64,000 nucleotides of DNA from Rhizobium leguminosarum (GCF_017876795.1 NZ_JAGIOR010000002.1:806001-870000); one strand, 5' to 3'; shown: positions 52,438 through 62,566, counted from the first letter of the stretch. Notes: generated by a model not told the origin, from the sequence alone. Made by a program: numbers and translations.

Positions 52438-53325
52438 ATGACCCGCATGACAGCCAAGGATTTCCCTCAGGAACTTCTCGAACTCTACGATTACTACGCG
52501 CACGGGAAAATTACCAAGCGCGAATTTCTCGACCGGGCCGGCAAATTCGCGGTCGGCGGGCTGGCCGCAGCCGCCATTCTTTCGTCGCTGAGCCCTGACT
52601 ATGCGCTGGCGACCCAGGTCGAGTTTACCGATCCCGATATCGTCGCCGAATACATCACCTATCCCTCGCCGAAAGGAAACGGCGAGGTCCGCGCCTATCT
52701 CGTCCGTCCTAAAAACGCCGCCGGCAAAGTCGCGGCCGTGGTGGTCGTGCACGAAAACAGAGGCCTGAACCCCTATATCGAAGATGTGGCGCGACGCGTG
52801 GCAAAGGCGGGTTTCATCGCGCTGGCGCCGGATGGACTCACGTCGGTCGGAGGTTATCCCGGCAATGACGAGAAGGGGCGGGACCTGCAGCAGACGGTCG
52901 ACCCGGAAAAGCTGATGAACGACTTCTTCGCGGCGGTCGAATTTCTGATGAAGAGCGACCTCACCACCGGCAAGGTCGGCATCACCGGCTTCTGCTACGG
53001 CGGCGGCGTCGCCAATGCTGCGGCGGTCGCCTATCCCGAACTTGCCGCAGCCGTGCCCTTTTACGGCAGACAGCCGCGCGCCGAGGACGTGCCGAAGATC
53101 AAGGCGCCGCTGCTTCTCCATTATGCCGGACTGGACAAGGGCATCAACGAAGGCTGGCCCGCCTATGAAGCCGCGCTAAAATCGTCGCATAAAATCTACG
53201 AAGCCTATGTCTATCCCGACGTCAATCACGGCTTCCATAATGATTCCACGCCGCGCTACGACGAAGCGGCGGCCAAGCTCGCCTGGCAGCGAACGGTCGA
53301 CTGGTTCACGAAATACCTCGCCTGA
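52438..53325 (+). CDS. Dienelactone hydrolase family protein with Tat-like N-terminus
   Basis: The 295-residue alpha/beta hydrolase has its nucleophile Cys in [12 protein letters not shown], a dienelactone hydrolase trait, with the His in [10 protein letters not shown] and an Asp in [10 protein letters not shown]. The N-terminal 60 residues contain [16 protein letters not shown] and a hydrophobic stretch ending YALA, like a Tat signal with one Arg replaced by Lys; export is probable. The family hydrolyses dienelactones or other small esters. AAGGAGGAG precedes the ATG. It is a single gene. Confidence 0.88.
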   Translation: MTRMTAKDFPQELLELYDYYAHGKITKREFLDRAGKFAVGGLAAAAILSSLSPDYALATQVEFTDPDIVAEYITYPSPKGNGEVRAYLVRPKNAAGKVAAVVVVHENRGLNPYIEDVARRVAKAGFIALAPDGLTSVGGYPGNDEKGRDLQQTVDPEKLMNDFFAAVEFLMKSDLTTGKVGITGFCYGGGVANAAAVAYPELAAAVPFYGRQPRAEDVPKIKAPLLLHYAGLDKGINEGWPAYEAALKSSHKIYEAYVYPDVNHGFHNDSTPRYDEAAAKLAWQRTVDWFTKYLA

Positions 53326-53628
53326 GGAGTGGCTTGAATGATCGGCGGGCGGGGAGTGCATTCCTCGCCCAGCTGTTTGCGGCCGGCCGATAGAATTGCG
53401 CAGTCAGCGATCGCATTGACGTGCAAAGAGCGCTGTAACGGCTTGAATCGCGGCACAATCCTCAAGCCGCTTCCGGTTTAAGCAATTATGCGGTAGCTTG
53501 GCTGCTGGCTTTGATCGAGCGAAGGTTTTCGCTCGACTCTGGAGACGGCCTCAGACGACGAAGTATCGACCGTCGGGATTTCAGAATACGTTCTGTCATC
53601 GATGATCAGGCCAAAATGCGATGTGCAC
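53326..53628. other. Intergenic region with a palindrome relic and a stem-loop
   Basis: It holds a degenerate copy of the CCGNTTCCGNTTTAAG palindrome (about 53455-53495, compare 3939-3980) and a perfect 9-bp stem-loop TCGAGCGAA/TTCGCTCGA (53515-53536). No gene is visible. Confidence 0.45.
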
Positions 53629-53654
53629 GGAACAAGGATGCCTGTCATTGGGTT
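53629..53654 (+). promoter_or_regulatory. Putative EcfG (general stress sigma) promoter
   Basis: GGAAC (53629-53633), 17 bases, GGTT (53651-53654). This is close to the alphaproteobacterial general-stress consensus GGAAC-N16/17-CGTT. It would give a 5' leader of about 25 bases before ATG 53687. Confidence 0.45.
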
Positions 53655-53686
53655 TCGAACCTTAGCGTTCAAAAGGAGGAGCATTC

Positions 53687-53911
53687 ATGCCTACGGTTGC
53701 TGCGACACCCATCACCCCAGCCGACCAGCACGTCGTCACAGCGCGTGAAGCCATCGAGCCGCTTTATGAGAAGCTCGAGCTCCAAACGGAATCGCTGGTT
53801 CTATCCGCGGCGCTGGAAGCAGGATGGTCTCCGGATGAGGCGACGAGAGCACTTGCAGCGCTGAGACTACAGGACGCTCTTTCCACCTTGGACGAACGAA
53901 CCCGCCGTTAA
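53687..53911 (+). CDS. Small protein, probably stress-induced
   Basis: The 74-residue protein has no recognised family. It is predicted mainly helical from residue 12 on, acidic (REAIEPLYEKLELQTESLV) and rich in Ala and Leu (ALEAGWSPDEATRALAALRL). AAAAGGAGGAGC is a very strong ribosome site. An EcfG-like promoter just upstream suggests control by the general stress response (inference). It is a single gene, convergent with the DUF606 pair. Confidence 0.65.
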   Translation: MPTVAATPITPADQHVVTAREAIEPLYEKLELQTESLVLSAALEAGWSPDEATRALAALRLQDALSTLDERTRR

Positions 53912-53977
53912 CCACCGAGAATATCCACTGCCTCCGACAACTCCGACAGGGATTGCCGTGCTGTTCGACGCGCACAG

Positions 53978-54418
53978 CTAGTGCGAGCCGCCGGCTTTGC
54001 GTCGCCTGCGGCTGACCATCATTCCGCCGACGATGAGAACAATTCCGGTGGCGTTCGCCCAGAACGACGTCGGCACGGCGCTGAGATAATCAAACGCTAC
54101 CCCGGTTACCATCTGGCCGCCAATGATCAGCAGCGCTGCATTGACCGCGCCGATGCGAGCGATCGCCCAGCTGCCCGCCGCCACAAAAATGACGCCGATC
54201 GGACCACCCAAAAAGACATACCAGGGCGCCTCGGCCGCTTCAGCAGGAAGCAGGCCTCCGACAACGAGACCAAGGCATGTGAGGACAGCAAAACCTACAG
54301 CATGATTCCAGAAGGATGCGATCAGCGGCGTGGTGGATATGCTCAACCGCCCATTGAGCTGACGGCTGAGGCCGACGAGCACGCCGCCGAGGCAAGCCAG
54401 AAGAACGAACACTGTCAC
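53978..54418 (-). CDS. DMT-superfamily membrane protein (DUF606/YdcZ), second of pair
   Basis: The 146-residue product has about five hydrophobic helices (VFVLLACLGGVLVGLSRQLNG at the start). This is the half-size DUF606 unit of the drug/metabolite transporter superfamily. The start is GTG 54418, which overlaps the partner's stop in GTGA. Two adjacent short DUF606 genes usually work as a heterodimer, equivalent to one ten-helix transporter. The C-terminus is basic (SRRRRKAGGSH). The substrate is unknown. Confidence 0.85.
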   Translation of the reverse strand: MTVFVLLACLGGVLVGLSRQLNGRLSISTTPLIASFWNHAVGFAVLTCLGLVVGGLLPAEAAEAPWYVFLGGPIGVIFVAAGSWAIARIGAVNAALLIIGGQMVTGVAFDYLSAVPTSFWANATGIVLIVGGMMVSRRRRKAGGSH

Positions 54419-54900
54419 GCCGCACCTCGCCCAAACAGGATAATGAGTGCGCCGCCGGTGACGACCAGGCCCAGCGCGGCGATGTCCCGCATGTCGGGGC
54501 GCCGCTTTGGCAAACCGAACAGTCCCCAGCTGTCGGCCGCCAGGCTGAAGGCGACCTGGCCTGCCAAACCCAAAGCCAAGGTGCCGGAGAGCCCAAGCGG
54601 CGAGTTGACCGCAGTCGAGGTCAGAATGACCGTTGCGGCGCCGGAAACCCCGCCGAGATAGGCCCACAAGGGCGCTCTGGCGGTTTTTCCCGCCATCGTA
54701 GTGCGTCGGCGGTAGAGCGCAAAAAGAAGAATGACGGCGGCGACCATGCCTGTGCCGTGAGCGGTCCAGGATGAGAACAGCGGATTGCCGTACCGTGCCA
54801 GCTCCCCGTTGAGATGCACCATGAACGTGAGGAGCCCACCCGTCGCAAAAGCTCCGATGAAGTAGATGGGATGCGAATTACGTGCTGCTTCGATGGTCAT
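54415..54900 (-). CDS. DMT-superfamily membrane protein (DUF606/YdcZ), first of pair
   Basis: The 161-residue product has about five hydrophobic helices (YFIGAFATGGLLTFMVHLNG; GYLGGVSGAATV-like repeat of the family). It is the first of two overlapping DUF606 genes. ATG 54900 is chosen over TTG 54915. The pair probably assembles in antiparallel fashion, as known for other small DMT proteins (inference). Confidence 0.85.
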   Translation of the reverse strand: MTIEAARNSHPIYFIGAFATGGLLTFMVHLNGELARYGNPLFSSWTAHGTGMVAAVILLFALYRRRTTMAGKTARAPLWAYLGGVSGAATVILTSTAVNSPLGLSGTLALGLAGQVAFSLAADSWGLFGLPKRRPDMRDIAALGLVVTGGALIILFGRGAA

Positions 54901-55012
54901 TGCAGATCCCGTCAAAGAATCGATTGCGTCCGATATTTTTCAAATCTGGCTGGAGCTTTCCGCGTCGACATCGGAGTGCTAAACGGCGCCGTTTGCATGT
55001 AAAGGAAATACC

Positions 55013-55252
55013 GTGAAAAAATTGCTTCGCCTGCTGCTGACGATCGCTCTTGCCATTGTCATTTTTACCGGTTTCCGCTGGTATCGCTATATCTCCAACA
55101 CCGACAGCCCCTATGACGAAATCGGCATCACCCTCAACAATTTTATGCCCGGCCCGATCAACAGCTGGGGCTGCACCAAGCTGAAAATCACCTTTGCCGG
55201 TTCCCTGCCACCGTATGGCTGCGCTGCCGCCGACGCGACGCAGTGGAAGTAA
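55013..55252 (+). CDS. Small membrane-anchored protein, function unknown
   Basis: The 79-residue product has one N-terminal hydrophobic helix (LLRLLLTIALAIVIFTGF) followed by an outer part of about 50 residues with two Cys (SWGCTKL, YGCAAAD) that could form a disulfide. The start is GTG 55013 with AAAGGAAA upstream. No family is recognised. It lies between divergent or unrelated genes and is probably a single unit. Confidence 0.65.
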   Translation: MKKLLRLLLTIALAIVIFTGFRWYRYISNTDSPYDEIGITLNNFMPGPINSWGCTKLKITFAGSLPPYGCAAADATQWK

Positions 55253-55352
55253 CGCAGCAAGGTTGCGCCGATGGCGCAGCCTGATGGGAGATTTCTAAAA
55301 TTTGGCATGAATGCCACGCTATTTGGCCATTCTGCCACTGGCAACGAGGCTC

Positions 55353-55423
55353 CTAGAACAGGATTAAAGAGTTAGAGCATGATGTCGTCCGAAAACCGCT
55401 CACACTTTTCGGCATCATGCTCT
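55353..55423. repeat. Partial rhizobial mosaic palindrome (RIME type)
   Basis: It starts CTAGAACAGGATTAAAGAG and continues with the same second palindrome as 36447-36496, almost base for base. The first palindrome is missing its core, so this copy looks like a deletion derivative of the full element. Confidence 0.8.
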
Positions 55424-55466
55424 TGCCATGCGATCTCGTCGCGTAAACGTGTTTGCCCCAGGAGAG

Positions 55467-55850
55467 ATGATGTCACGGAATACCGAATTGCTAAGCGCCA
55501 TCCAGATCTATTTCGATGCCCTTTATACTTGCGATCTGGCGCTGTTCGATAGGGTTTTCCATCCGGCCTGCAGCCTGTTTGATGCTGATGAAGGCGCAAT
55601 TGTCGTTGATCCGATCGCGGCCTACCGCCAGGTCATCGCCAAGCGGATTTCGCCTTCCAGCTGTTCGCAGCCGCGTGAAGACGACATTATTCTGATCGAC
55701 TGGCTCTCGGATGCTTCTGCCACCGTCAAAGTCCGTCTGCGCATTCATGAGAATGTTTTCATCGATCATCTGTGTCTTGTGAAAGACAAGGACGGCTGGC
55801 GGATCGTTGCCAAGATTTGGCATCTCGAAAGAAAAACGGCGGCAGTATAG
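55467..55850 (+). CDS. NTF2-like/lumazine-binding-type small protein
   Basis: The product is about 127 residues from ATG 55467 (or 55470, with GGAGAG upstream). The pattern SAIQIYFDALYTCDLALFDR, FHPACSLFDAD and a C-terminal HLCLVKDKDGWRIVAKIWHL fits the putative lumazine-binding branch of the NTF2 superfamily. Members are small ligand-binding proteins or enzymes of unknown role. The RIME element just upstream lies between it and the previous gene. Convergent with the SLC13 transporter. Confidence 0.8.
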   Translation: MMSRNTELLSAIQIYFDALYTCDLALFDRVFHPACSLFDADEGAIVVDPIAAYRQVIAKRISPSSCSQPREDDIILIDWLSDASATVKVRLRIHENVFIDHLCLVKDKDGWRIVAKIWHLERKTAAV

Positions 55851-55887
55851 GACAGACCGCCAGATCAGCCCGGGATGCAGGTTCCCG

Positions 55888-57654
55888 TCAGATCGGCCAG
55901 ACTGCCAGCAGGGCGGGCACGCTGACAAGCACGACAATGAGCGAGAGCGGCAGGCCCAATCTCGCATAGTCGCCAAATCGATACCCGCCCGGCCCCATGA
56001 CCAGCGTGTTGCACTGATGTCCGATGGGCGTGAGGAAATCACAGCCGGCACCAATGGCCACCGCCATCAGAAAAGCATCGGGCTGAAAGCCCAGCTTGGC
56101 GGCAAAGGTCGCGGCGATCGGCGCCATGACCAGAACCGTTGCTGCGTTGTTCAAAAATGGGGTCACGGCCATGGCCGCAACCAGGATCAGAGCCAGAGCG
56201 CCGAACGGCGGGAGCATCTCGGCGATCCGCGACAGGAGGTCCGCGATGATGTCGGTGGTTCCCGTGGTTCTGAGCGAGTCACTGATCGGGATGAGAGCAG
56301 CCAGCATGATCAGAATGGGTGCATCAAGATGATGGTAGACTTCGCGCAACGGAATAGATCCGGTGACCACCATCAGAAAGGCGGCGGCAAAAAATGCTGT
56401 CGCGACAGGAATGCCACCGAAGGCTGTCGCCCCCATGGTGGCCAAGAGGATGACGACGGGGATAATGCCATTGCGGGCGTTGCCGAGCTTCAAATCCCGT
56501 ACGACCAGCGGCAAACATCCCCATTCGCGTAAAAGGTCCGGCAGCCTCTGCAAGTCGCCCTGCAGGACCACGACGTCGCCGTTGCGGATCTTGATCTCGC
56601 CCAGACGCTCGGTGAAGCGCCTGTCCCGGCGGCTGACGGCAAGAAGGTTGAGGCCGGTATTGTGGAAGAGGGAGACGTCTTTGGCGCTGACGCCGATCAA
56701 GCGGGAATGTTCGCCGACGATGGCTTCGACAGAACTGATATCCTGGCGTGTCTCCGGCTCGTGTTTACGATCCGACAGTTGAAGCCTGGCTTCACGGACG
56801 ATCTTGTCGAGAGCGCTCTGCTCCCCCTCGATGATAAGAAGGTCGCCATCCTTGAGCACTGTGTCGGGAAGCGGCGTTCGTCTTTGGCCGCTGCCACCGA
56901 TAATTGCGGTCACCATCGCATCGCCGCCGGCGGGCTTCTGCAGCCAGCTGACGGACCGGCCAATCGCCGCCGATGGCGTGGTGACCTTGGCCTCGGTCGT
57001 GTAGTTTTTGATCGCCACCGCCTCATCCATCGAGGTTTCTGCCCGGGTTCTTTCCGGAAGCAGCTTGTAGAACAGCCCCAGAAAGACAACGCCGGTGACC
57101 TCGAGCGCCAGGCCGACAGGCGTATAGTCGAACATCGTGAACGGCTGCCCGGTGATCTCCTCACGCACCCGGGAAACGATGATGTTTGGCGATGTGCCGA
57201 TCTGCGTCATAAGCCCTCCGAGCAGAGAGGCGAAGGACATCGGCATCAGGAACATCGATGGCGATACGCGTGATTTCCGAGCCATTTGCACGGCAACCGG
57301 GATCATGATCGCAAGCGCACCGATATTTTTGACGAAAGCCGACAGGGCGGCGACGATGGCAACCAAAATGATCAGCTGCATCCGCGGCCCGCGCCTTTCG
57401 GGAGAAAATCGGCGCAGCGCGAGATCCATGATTCCCGATCTGGATATCGCCGCACTGACGATGAGCGCGCTGCCAACGATGATAACAATGTCATCCGCAA
57501 AACCGGAAAAGGCACTTTTGGCAGGCACGATGCCGGCAATAATGGCGACGAGCAGCGAACTCACGGCGACGATATCGTATCGATAACGACCCCATACGAA
57601 GGCGCCCATCATGAGCGCGATGACGAGAAGGGAAAGCCATTGGTCAACGCGCAT
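55888..57654 (-). CDS. SLC13/DASS-type transporter with paired RCK_C domains
   Basis: The 588-residue product has two membrane halves (about 1-200 and 395-588) flanking two TrkA-C (RCK_C) domains (about 210-370), the usual layout of the YbhI/SLC13 group. LLGGLMTQIGTSPNIIVSRV and FLNNAATVLVMAPIAA contain the paired Asn/Pro/Thr motifs that bind sodium and an anion such as sulfate or dicarboxylate. GPGGYRFGDYARLGLPL is the typical end. It stands alone; the substrate is not evident. Confidence 0.9.
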   Translation of the reverse strand: MRVDQWLSLLVIALMMGAFVWGRYRYDIVAVSSLLVAIIAGIVPAKSAFSGFADDIVIIVGSALIVSAAISRSGIMDLALRRFSPERRGPRMQLIILVAIVAALSAFVKNIGALAIMIPVAVQMARKSRVSPSMFLMPMSFASLLGGLMTQIGTSPNIIVSRVREEITGQPFTMFDYTPVGLALEVTGVVFLGLFYKLLPERTRAETSMDEAVAIKNYTTEAKVTTPSAAIGRSVSWLQKPAGGDAMVTAIIGGSGQRRTPLPDTVLKDGDLLIIEGEQSALDKIVREARLQLSDRKHEPETRQDISSVEAIVGEHSRLIGVSAKDVSLFHNTGLNLLAVSRRDRRFTERLGEIKIRNGDVVVLQGDLQRLPDLLREWGCLPLVVRDLKLGNARNGIIPVVILLATMGATAFGGIPVATAFFAAAFLMVVTGSIPLREVYHHLDAPILIMLAALIPISDSLRTTGTTDIIADLLSRIAEMLPPFGALALILVAAMAVTPFLNNAATVLVMAPIAATFAAKLGFQPDAFLMAVAIGAGCDFLTPIGHQCNTLVMGPGGYRFGDYARLGLPLSLIVVLVSVPALLAVWPI

Positions 57655-57960
57655 GTTTGCATCCCGGTGGTAGCAATTAACGTTTGAGGCATGAGAACGA
57701 TGCGACGCGACGGCGAATTTTTTTCATCGCCTCGCCGCTTCCTGTGGCCGACAATCGGTTGGGCAGAGAAAGCCGGGCGTTCACCCGGCTCGGCTGGCAC
57801 GCCTGGCCGTCATTTGGGTTAACTGGATGGCCACGCCCGCGATGAAGGAAGGGCTTGGAATAGACGCACGGGTTGCCAATATTCAGCGGGAGCAGGCCAC
57901 CATGGAACTTCCGCCGCCAGCCGGCATTCCATGCCTGGATATGCTGTTTGGGGAACGACC

Positions 57961-60606
57961 ATGGCCAGTGACAACCTCTCGACATATCGATCGAAGCGCG
58001 ACTTTCAAAAGACGGCGGAGCCGAGCGGCGATAAGCAGAGCGCGCGCAGCAATCGCCGTCGCTTCATCATCCAGAAACATGATGCCACCCGGCTGCATTA
58101 CGACCTGCGGCTCGAACTCGACGGCGTCTTCAAATCATGGGCGGTCACCAAGGGCCCATCGCTCGATCCGCAGGACAAGCGGCTGGCCGTCGAGGTCGAA
58201 GATCACCCGCTCGATTATGGCGATTTCGAAGGCACGATCCCAAAAGGGCAGTATGGCGGCGGCACGGTGATGTTATGGGACCGCGGCTATTGGGAGCCGG
58301 AGGGAAAGAAAAGTCCGGAGCAGGCGCTCGCCAAGGGTGACTTCAAATTCACCCTGGAAGGCGAAAGGCTGCACGGAAGCTTCGTGCTGGTGCGCATGCG
58401 CAATGACCGCGATCGCGGCAAGCGAACCAACTGGCTGCTGATCAAACATCACGACGAGTTCTCGGTCGAGGAGAATGGCGCAGCGATCCTGGAAGAGAAC
58501 GACACCTCCGTCGCCTCCGGCCGAACGATGGACACGATCGCCGCCGGCAAAGGCCGCAAGCCAAAGCCATTCATGATCAAGGGTGGTGATGTTCAAGCGG
58601 ATGCCGTCTGGGACAGCAACCAAGGGCTGGCCGCCGAAGAGCGAAAAGAGGAGGCCCGAGCCGACAGGAAACCGAAGACGGCTCCAAAGGTCGACCTTCC
58701 AGACTTCATTGAGCCGCAACTTTGCCAGGCCCTGGAGCGGCCGCCGGCCGGCACCGGCTGGATTCACGAGATCAAGTTCGACGGCTATAGGATACAGTTG
58801 CGCGTTCTTAATGGCGAGGTGACGTTGAAGACGAGGAAAGGCCTCGACTGGACCGGCAAATACCCACAGATCGCCGAGGCGGCATCGGCGCTGCCGGATG
58901 CCATCATCGACGGCGAGATCTGCGCCCTCGACGACCATGGCGCACCGGATTTCGCAGCCCTGCAGGCAGCCATTTCGGAGGGCAGGACCGGCGATCTCGT
59001 CTATTTCGCCTTCGATCTTCTTTATGAGGGTGGCGAGGATTTGCGATCTCTGCCTCTCACCGAGCGCAAGTCGCGACTTCGAAGCTTTCTGTCGGACGCC
59101 GGCAGTGATCCTCGCCTGCGTTTCGTCGAACATTTCGAGACCGACGGCGATGCGGTCCTTCGCTCTGCCTGCAAGCTCTCACTGGAAGGCATCGTTTCCA
59201 AACAGGGGGATGCACCCTATCAATCCGGCCGCACCGAAAGCTGGGCGAAATCGAAATGCCGCGCCGGCCACGAAGTGGTGATCGGCGCCTATGCAAAGAC
59301 CAATGGCAAATTCCGATCGCTGCTGGTCGGCGTCTATCGCGGCGACCACTTCGTCTATGTCGGACGCGTCGGCACGGGCTATAGCGCGAAGAAAGTGGAA
59401 ACGCTGCTTCCGAAGCTGAAGGCGCTCGAGACGGCAAAGTCGCCCTTTACCGGCATCGGCGCGCCGAAAAAGGAGGCCGAGGTCACCTGGTTGAAGCCGG
59501 AACTCGTCGCCGAAATCGAATTCGCAGGCTGGACCGCCGACGGTCAGGCCCGCCAGGCCGCCTTCAAGGGTCTGCGCGAGGACAAACCGGCCAGGGAGGT
59601 CAGGGCCGAACGGCCGGCGAAACCCGCACAGACTGAAGTGCCCGAGCCCGCGGCGGAGGCGAAGGCCAGGCCTGTTCGGCGCAATGGCGCCAAGGCCGAG
59701 GTGATGGGCGTGCTGATTTCCAACCCGGACAAGCCGCTGTGGCCGGATGCGAATGACCGCAGGCCGGTGACCAAGGAAGACTTGGCCCGATATTACGAAG
59801 CTGTCGGCACCTGGATGATCGAGCACATCAAGGGTCGCCCCTGTTCGATCATCCGCACACCGGACGGGGTTGGCGGTGAGCAGTTTTTCCAGCGCCATGC
59901 GATGCCCGGCACCTCGAACCTTCTCGAACTGGTCAAGGTCTTCGGTGACAAAAAGCCCTATCTGCAGATCGACAGGGTCGAGGGTCTGGCTGCTGTCGCG
60001 CAGATCGGCGCTGTCGAGCTGCATCCCTGGAATTGCGAACCGCATAAGCCGGAGGTGCCCGGCCGGCTGGTGTTCGACCTCGACCCCGGCCCTGATCTGC
60101 CGTTCTCCACAGTCGTTTCCGCCGCTCGCGAAATGCGCGATCGCCTGGAAGCGCTGGGCCTGATCAGCTTTTGCAAGACGACCGGCGGCAAGGGCCTGCA
60201 CGTCGTCACGCCGCTTGCGACTAACAAGCGCAAGCCGCTTTCGTGGGCAGAGGCGAAGAGCTTCGCGCACGACGTCTGCCAGCAGATGGCACGCGACAAT
60301 CCGGAACTTTATCTGATCAAGATGACCAAGAGCCTGAGGAATGGCCGCATCTTCCTCGACTATCTCCGCAACGACCGGATGGCGACGGCCGTGGCACCTT
60401 TGTCGCCACGCGCCCGGCCGGGCGCAACCGTCTCGATGCCGCTGAGTTGGGACCAGGTCAAATCAGATCTGGACCCCAGACGCTTCACCATCCGCACCGT
60501 GCCGACCCTGCTGTCAAAATCGTCAGCCTGGGAGGACTACTGCGATGGCCAGCGGCCGCTGGAGCAAGCGATCAAACGCCTTGGCAAAGTCTCGAACGCG
60601 GCTTGA
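57961..60606 (+). CDS. ligD: ATP-dependent DNA ligase D (LigD)
   Basis: LigD seals double-strand breaks by non-homologous end joining with Ku. The 881-residue protein has three domains in the order phosphoesterase (about 10-190; [16 protein letters not shown]), ligase (about 220-510; adenylated Lys272 in [10 protein letters not shown] fold to 540), and primase-polymerase (about 595-870; catalytic Asp706 and Asp708 in VFDLDPGPD). A linker of about 50 residues precedes the polymerase. All active sites are intact. ATG 57961 has GGGGAACG upstream. No ku gene is in the window. Rhizobia often carry several LigD copies on plasmids. Confidence 0.97.
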   Translation: MASDNLSTYRSKRDFQKTAEPSGDKQSARSNRRRFIIQKHDATRLHYDLRLELDGVFKSWAVTKGPSLDPQDKRLAVEVEDHPLDYGDFEGTIPKGQYGGGTVMLWDRGYWEPEGKKSPEQALAKGDFKFTLEGERLHGSFVLVRMRNDRDRGKRTNWLLIKHHDEFSVEENGAAILEENDTSVASGRTMDTIAAGKGRKPKPFMIKGGDVQADAVWDSNQGLAAEERKEEARADRKPKTAPKVDLPDFIEPQLCQALERPPAGTGWIHEIKFDGYRIQLRVLNGEVTLKTRKGLDWTGKYPQIAEAASALPDAIIDGEICALDDHGAPDFAALQAAISEGRTGDLVYFAFDLLYEGGEDLRSLPLTERKSRLRSFLSDAGSDPRLRFVEHFETDGDAVLRSACKLSLEGIVSKQGDAPYQSGRTESWAKSKCRAGHEVVIGAYAKTNGKFRSLLVGVYRGDHFVYVGRVGTGYSAKKVETLLPKLKALETAKSPFTGIGAPKKEAEVTWLKPELVAEIEFAGWTADGQARQAAFKGLREDKPAREVRAERPAKPAQTEVPEPAAEAKARPVRRNGAKAEVMGVLISNPDKPLWPDANDRRPVTKEDLARYYEAVGTWMIEHIKGRPCSIIRTPDGVGGEQFFQRHAMPGTSNLLELVKVFGDKKPYLQIDRVEGLAAVAQIGAVELHPWNCEPHKPEVPGRLVFDLDPGPDLPFSTVVSAAREMRDRLEALGLISFCKTTGGKGLHVVTPLATNKRKPLSWAEAKSFAHDVCQQMARDNPELYLIKMTKSLRNGRIFLDYLRNDRMATAVAPLSPRARPGATVSMPLSWDQVKSDLDPRRFTIRTVPTLLSKSSAWEDYCDGQRPLEQAIKRLGKVSNAA

Positions 60607-60614
60607 GCGCGAAT

Positions 60615-60637
60615 AACAGTCCGCCGGGCGGGCTGTT
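60615..60637 (+). terminator. Stem-loop after ligD
   Basis: AACAGTCCGC pairs with GCGGGCTGTT, allowing one G:T pair, nine bases after the ligD stop. There is no clear T-run, so the terminator call is weak. Confidence 0.4.
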
Positions 60638-60725
60638 CTGTCGGAATGAATTTCTTTGAAGGCCGATATTGCCCTTCGCCAAACCGCTCCAAATTACAGC
60701 GGAGTGGATTGTGGACATCGAGCGT

Positions 60726-60782
60726 TTGACAATCCTTTGCCCTTGAGGTCTACTGGCCCACTTACCGGACCAGTAGACCTCA
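60726..60782 (+). promoter_or_regulatory. Promoter and 13-bp operator palindrome of the gntR-denD cluster
   Basis: TTGACA (60726), 17 bases, TCTACT (60749). The -10 element lies within the left arm of a perfect repeat: TGAGGTCTACTGG, 13 bases, CCAGTAGACCTCA (60744-60782). The right arm ends six bases before ATG 60788. Binding by the encoded GntR would block its own transcription. Confidence 0.6.
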
Positions 60783-60787
60783 GGGTG

Positions 60788-61522
60788 ATGGCGATGGATG
60801 TTCGAGCGATGCTCGAAGACGATGTTGCGACGCTTGGTGGAGCGCCGAAGAAGTCGATGAAAGACTTCGTCGTCCAGAAGATTGCGACCTTCATCGCCAC
60901 CGGCATCCTCAAGACAGGTGATCCGCTTCCGAGCGAACGTGAACTGGCTGCCGCGCTCTCGGTCAGCCGCGAGACTGTCCGTGGGGCGATCTTGATCCTT
61001 TCCACGCATGGAATTCTCTCGGTTGCGCAGGGAACGCGCACGGTGGTGGCGTCTGAAGATGTCGGCGAATTGGCTGTTCAGGCGGCGCGCTATCGCGACA
61101 TTGCGACCTACAGTCTCGACAATGTTCACGAGGCGCGGCTGCTGATCGAAGCGCAGGTCGTCAGGGCTGCCGCGATCAGGAGGGAGCCTTCAACGCTTGA
61201 TTATCTCCGCCAGTCGATCGCAGCACAAGAAGCCGCCTGTGACGATCCTGTGCGTTTCTTGATCTGTGACCGGGAATTTCACACCGCGATCTATCGTTGC
61301 GGCGGCAACGCGGTGTTGGCTGACATGGCCGCCGACCTCTATTCCTATCTTCTCAGCCACCGAAGGCGCGTCGTTTCGCAGCCCGGGACGATCGCCACCA
61401 GCATCGCCGATCACCGGTTGATCCTCGCCGGTCTGGAGACTGGGGATCCGGACGCCGCATGCGCGGCCTTCGCGATCCACGAAACCCGCATTTACACGAC
61501 AACCAAGCTACTCTTCGCGTAG
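60788..61522 (+). CDS. FadR-subfamily GntR regulator
   Basis: The 244-residue product from ATG 60788 has a winged helix (about 30-95; PLPSERELAAALSVSRETVR, then GILSVAQGTRTVV) and an FCD ligand domain (about 105-235; EARLLIEAQVVRAAAI, FHTAIYRCGGN). Sugar acids are common ligands. It is followed by a denD-like dehydrogenase and an ABC transporter, so it probably regulates that cluster and itself through the palindrome upstream. The open frame back to 60656 runs through the promoter and is rejected. Confidence 0.9.
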   Translation: MAMDVRAMLEDDVATLGGAPKKSMKDFVVQKIATFIATGILKTGDPLPSERELAAALSVSRETVRGAILILSTHGILSVAQGTRTVVASEDVGELAVQAARYRDIATYSLDNVHEARLLIEAQVVRAAAIRREPSTLDYLRQSIAAQEAACDDPVRFLICDREFHTAIYRCGGNAVLADMAADLYSYLLSHRRRVVSQPGTIATSIADHRLILAGLETGDPDAACAAFAIHETRIYTTTKLLFA

Positions 61523-61573
61523 TTCGCAGACGAAGAGCGGGTGAGAGAAGAAATCGAAGACAGGGGTAATAGG

Positions 61574-62566
61574 ATGCATATTCTCATTATCGGGGCGGGA
61601 GGCATGATCGGCCGGAAGCTCGCTGCCAGCTTGGCGCGCAGCGGTTTCCTCGGCGCCGATACGATCACGCGCATGACGCTTGTGGATATTGCGCCGCCGC
61701 CGGTGCAGGCCGGTGTCGTTGCGTCGGTGGAAGTACTGGCTGCCGATATTTCCGAAGGCAATGCAGCGGAAACCCTGGCGGCACGCCGGGCCGACGTGAT
61801 CTTCCATCTCGCCGCGATCGTTTCCGGCGAAGCCGAGCGCGATTTCGAACTCGGCTACCGGGTCAATCTCGATGGCACGCGAGCTTTGTTGGAAGCGATC
61901 CGTCGTGAAGGAAGCCGGCAAGCCTATGTTCCCCGGCTCGTCTTCTCCTCGTCGATCGCGGTCTACGGCGCGCCGTTTCCCGATCCGATCCCCGACGACT
62001 ATGTCCAGGCGCCGCTCACCAGCTACGGCGTGCAGAAGGCGATATCCGAGCTTCTGCTCGCCGACTATTCGCGCCGCGGCTTCATCGACGGTGTGGGAAT
62101 TCGGCTGCCGACCATCGTGATCCGGCCCGGTGCCCCGAACGCCGCCGCATCGGGGTTCTTTTCCGGAATTCTGCGGGAACCGCTGGCCGGCCAGCGGGCG
62201 GTTCTTCCCGTGGAGGAAACGGTCAAGCACTGGCTGGCAAGCCCACGTTCCGCCGTCAAGTTTCTGATCCACGCCGCGACGCTCGACACATCGTCGCTGG
62301 GTGCGCGGCGCACGCTGACCATGCCGGGGGTTGCCGCCACCGTTGCCGACCAGATTGCCGCCTTGCGCCGAGTTGCCGGCCCCGAGGCGGCTGAGTTGAT
62401 CGACCGTCGCCGCGACGAGGTCATCGAAAGGATCGTCGCCGGATGGCCGAAATCCTTTGCGCCTGATCGTGCGACGCAATTGGGTTTCACCGCCGAAACC
62501 AGCGTCGACGAACTGATCGAGGTCTACCTCGCCGAAGACGCTCCGGGTGCGTCGCGAGGAGATTGA
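61574..62566 (+). CDS. denD: NAD-dependent epimerase/dehydratase family, probable D-erythronate dehydrogenase
   Basis: The 330-residue extended SDR has motif IIGAGGMIGRKL at the N-terminus, SSSIAVYGAPFPD and Tyr-x3-Lys (YGVQK). The pattern VRLPTIVIRPGAPNAAASGFFSGI with PVEETVKHWLASPRSAV is as in DenD-type enzymes, which oxidise D-erythronate at C2 or C3. AGGGGTAATAGG precedes ATG 61574. It follows the FadR-type regulator by 50 bases and precedes an ABC ATPase, consistent with uptake and oxidation of a four-carbon sugar acid or relative. Confidence 0.78.
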   Translation: MHILIIGAGGMIGRKLAASLARSGFLGADTITRMTLVDIAPPPVQAGVVASVEVLAADISEGNAAETLAARRADVIFHLAAIVSGEAERDFELGYRVNLDGTRALLEAIRREGSRQAYVPRLVFSSSIAVYGAPFPDPIPDDYVQAPLTSYGVQKAISELLLADYSRRGFIDGVGIRLPTIVIRPGAPNAAASGFFSGILREPLAGQRAVLPVEETVKHWLASPRSAVKFLIHAATLDTSSLGARRTLTMPGVAATVADQIAALRRVAGPEAAELIDRRRDEVIERIVAGWPKSFAPDRATQLGFTAETSVDELIEVYLAEDAPGASRGD

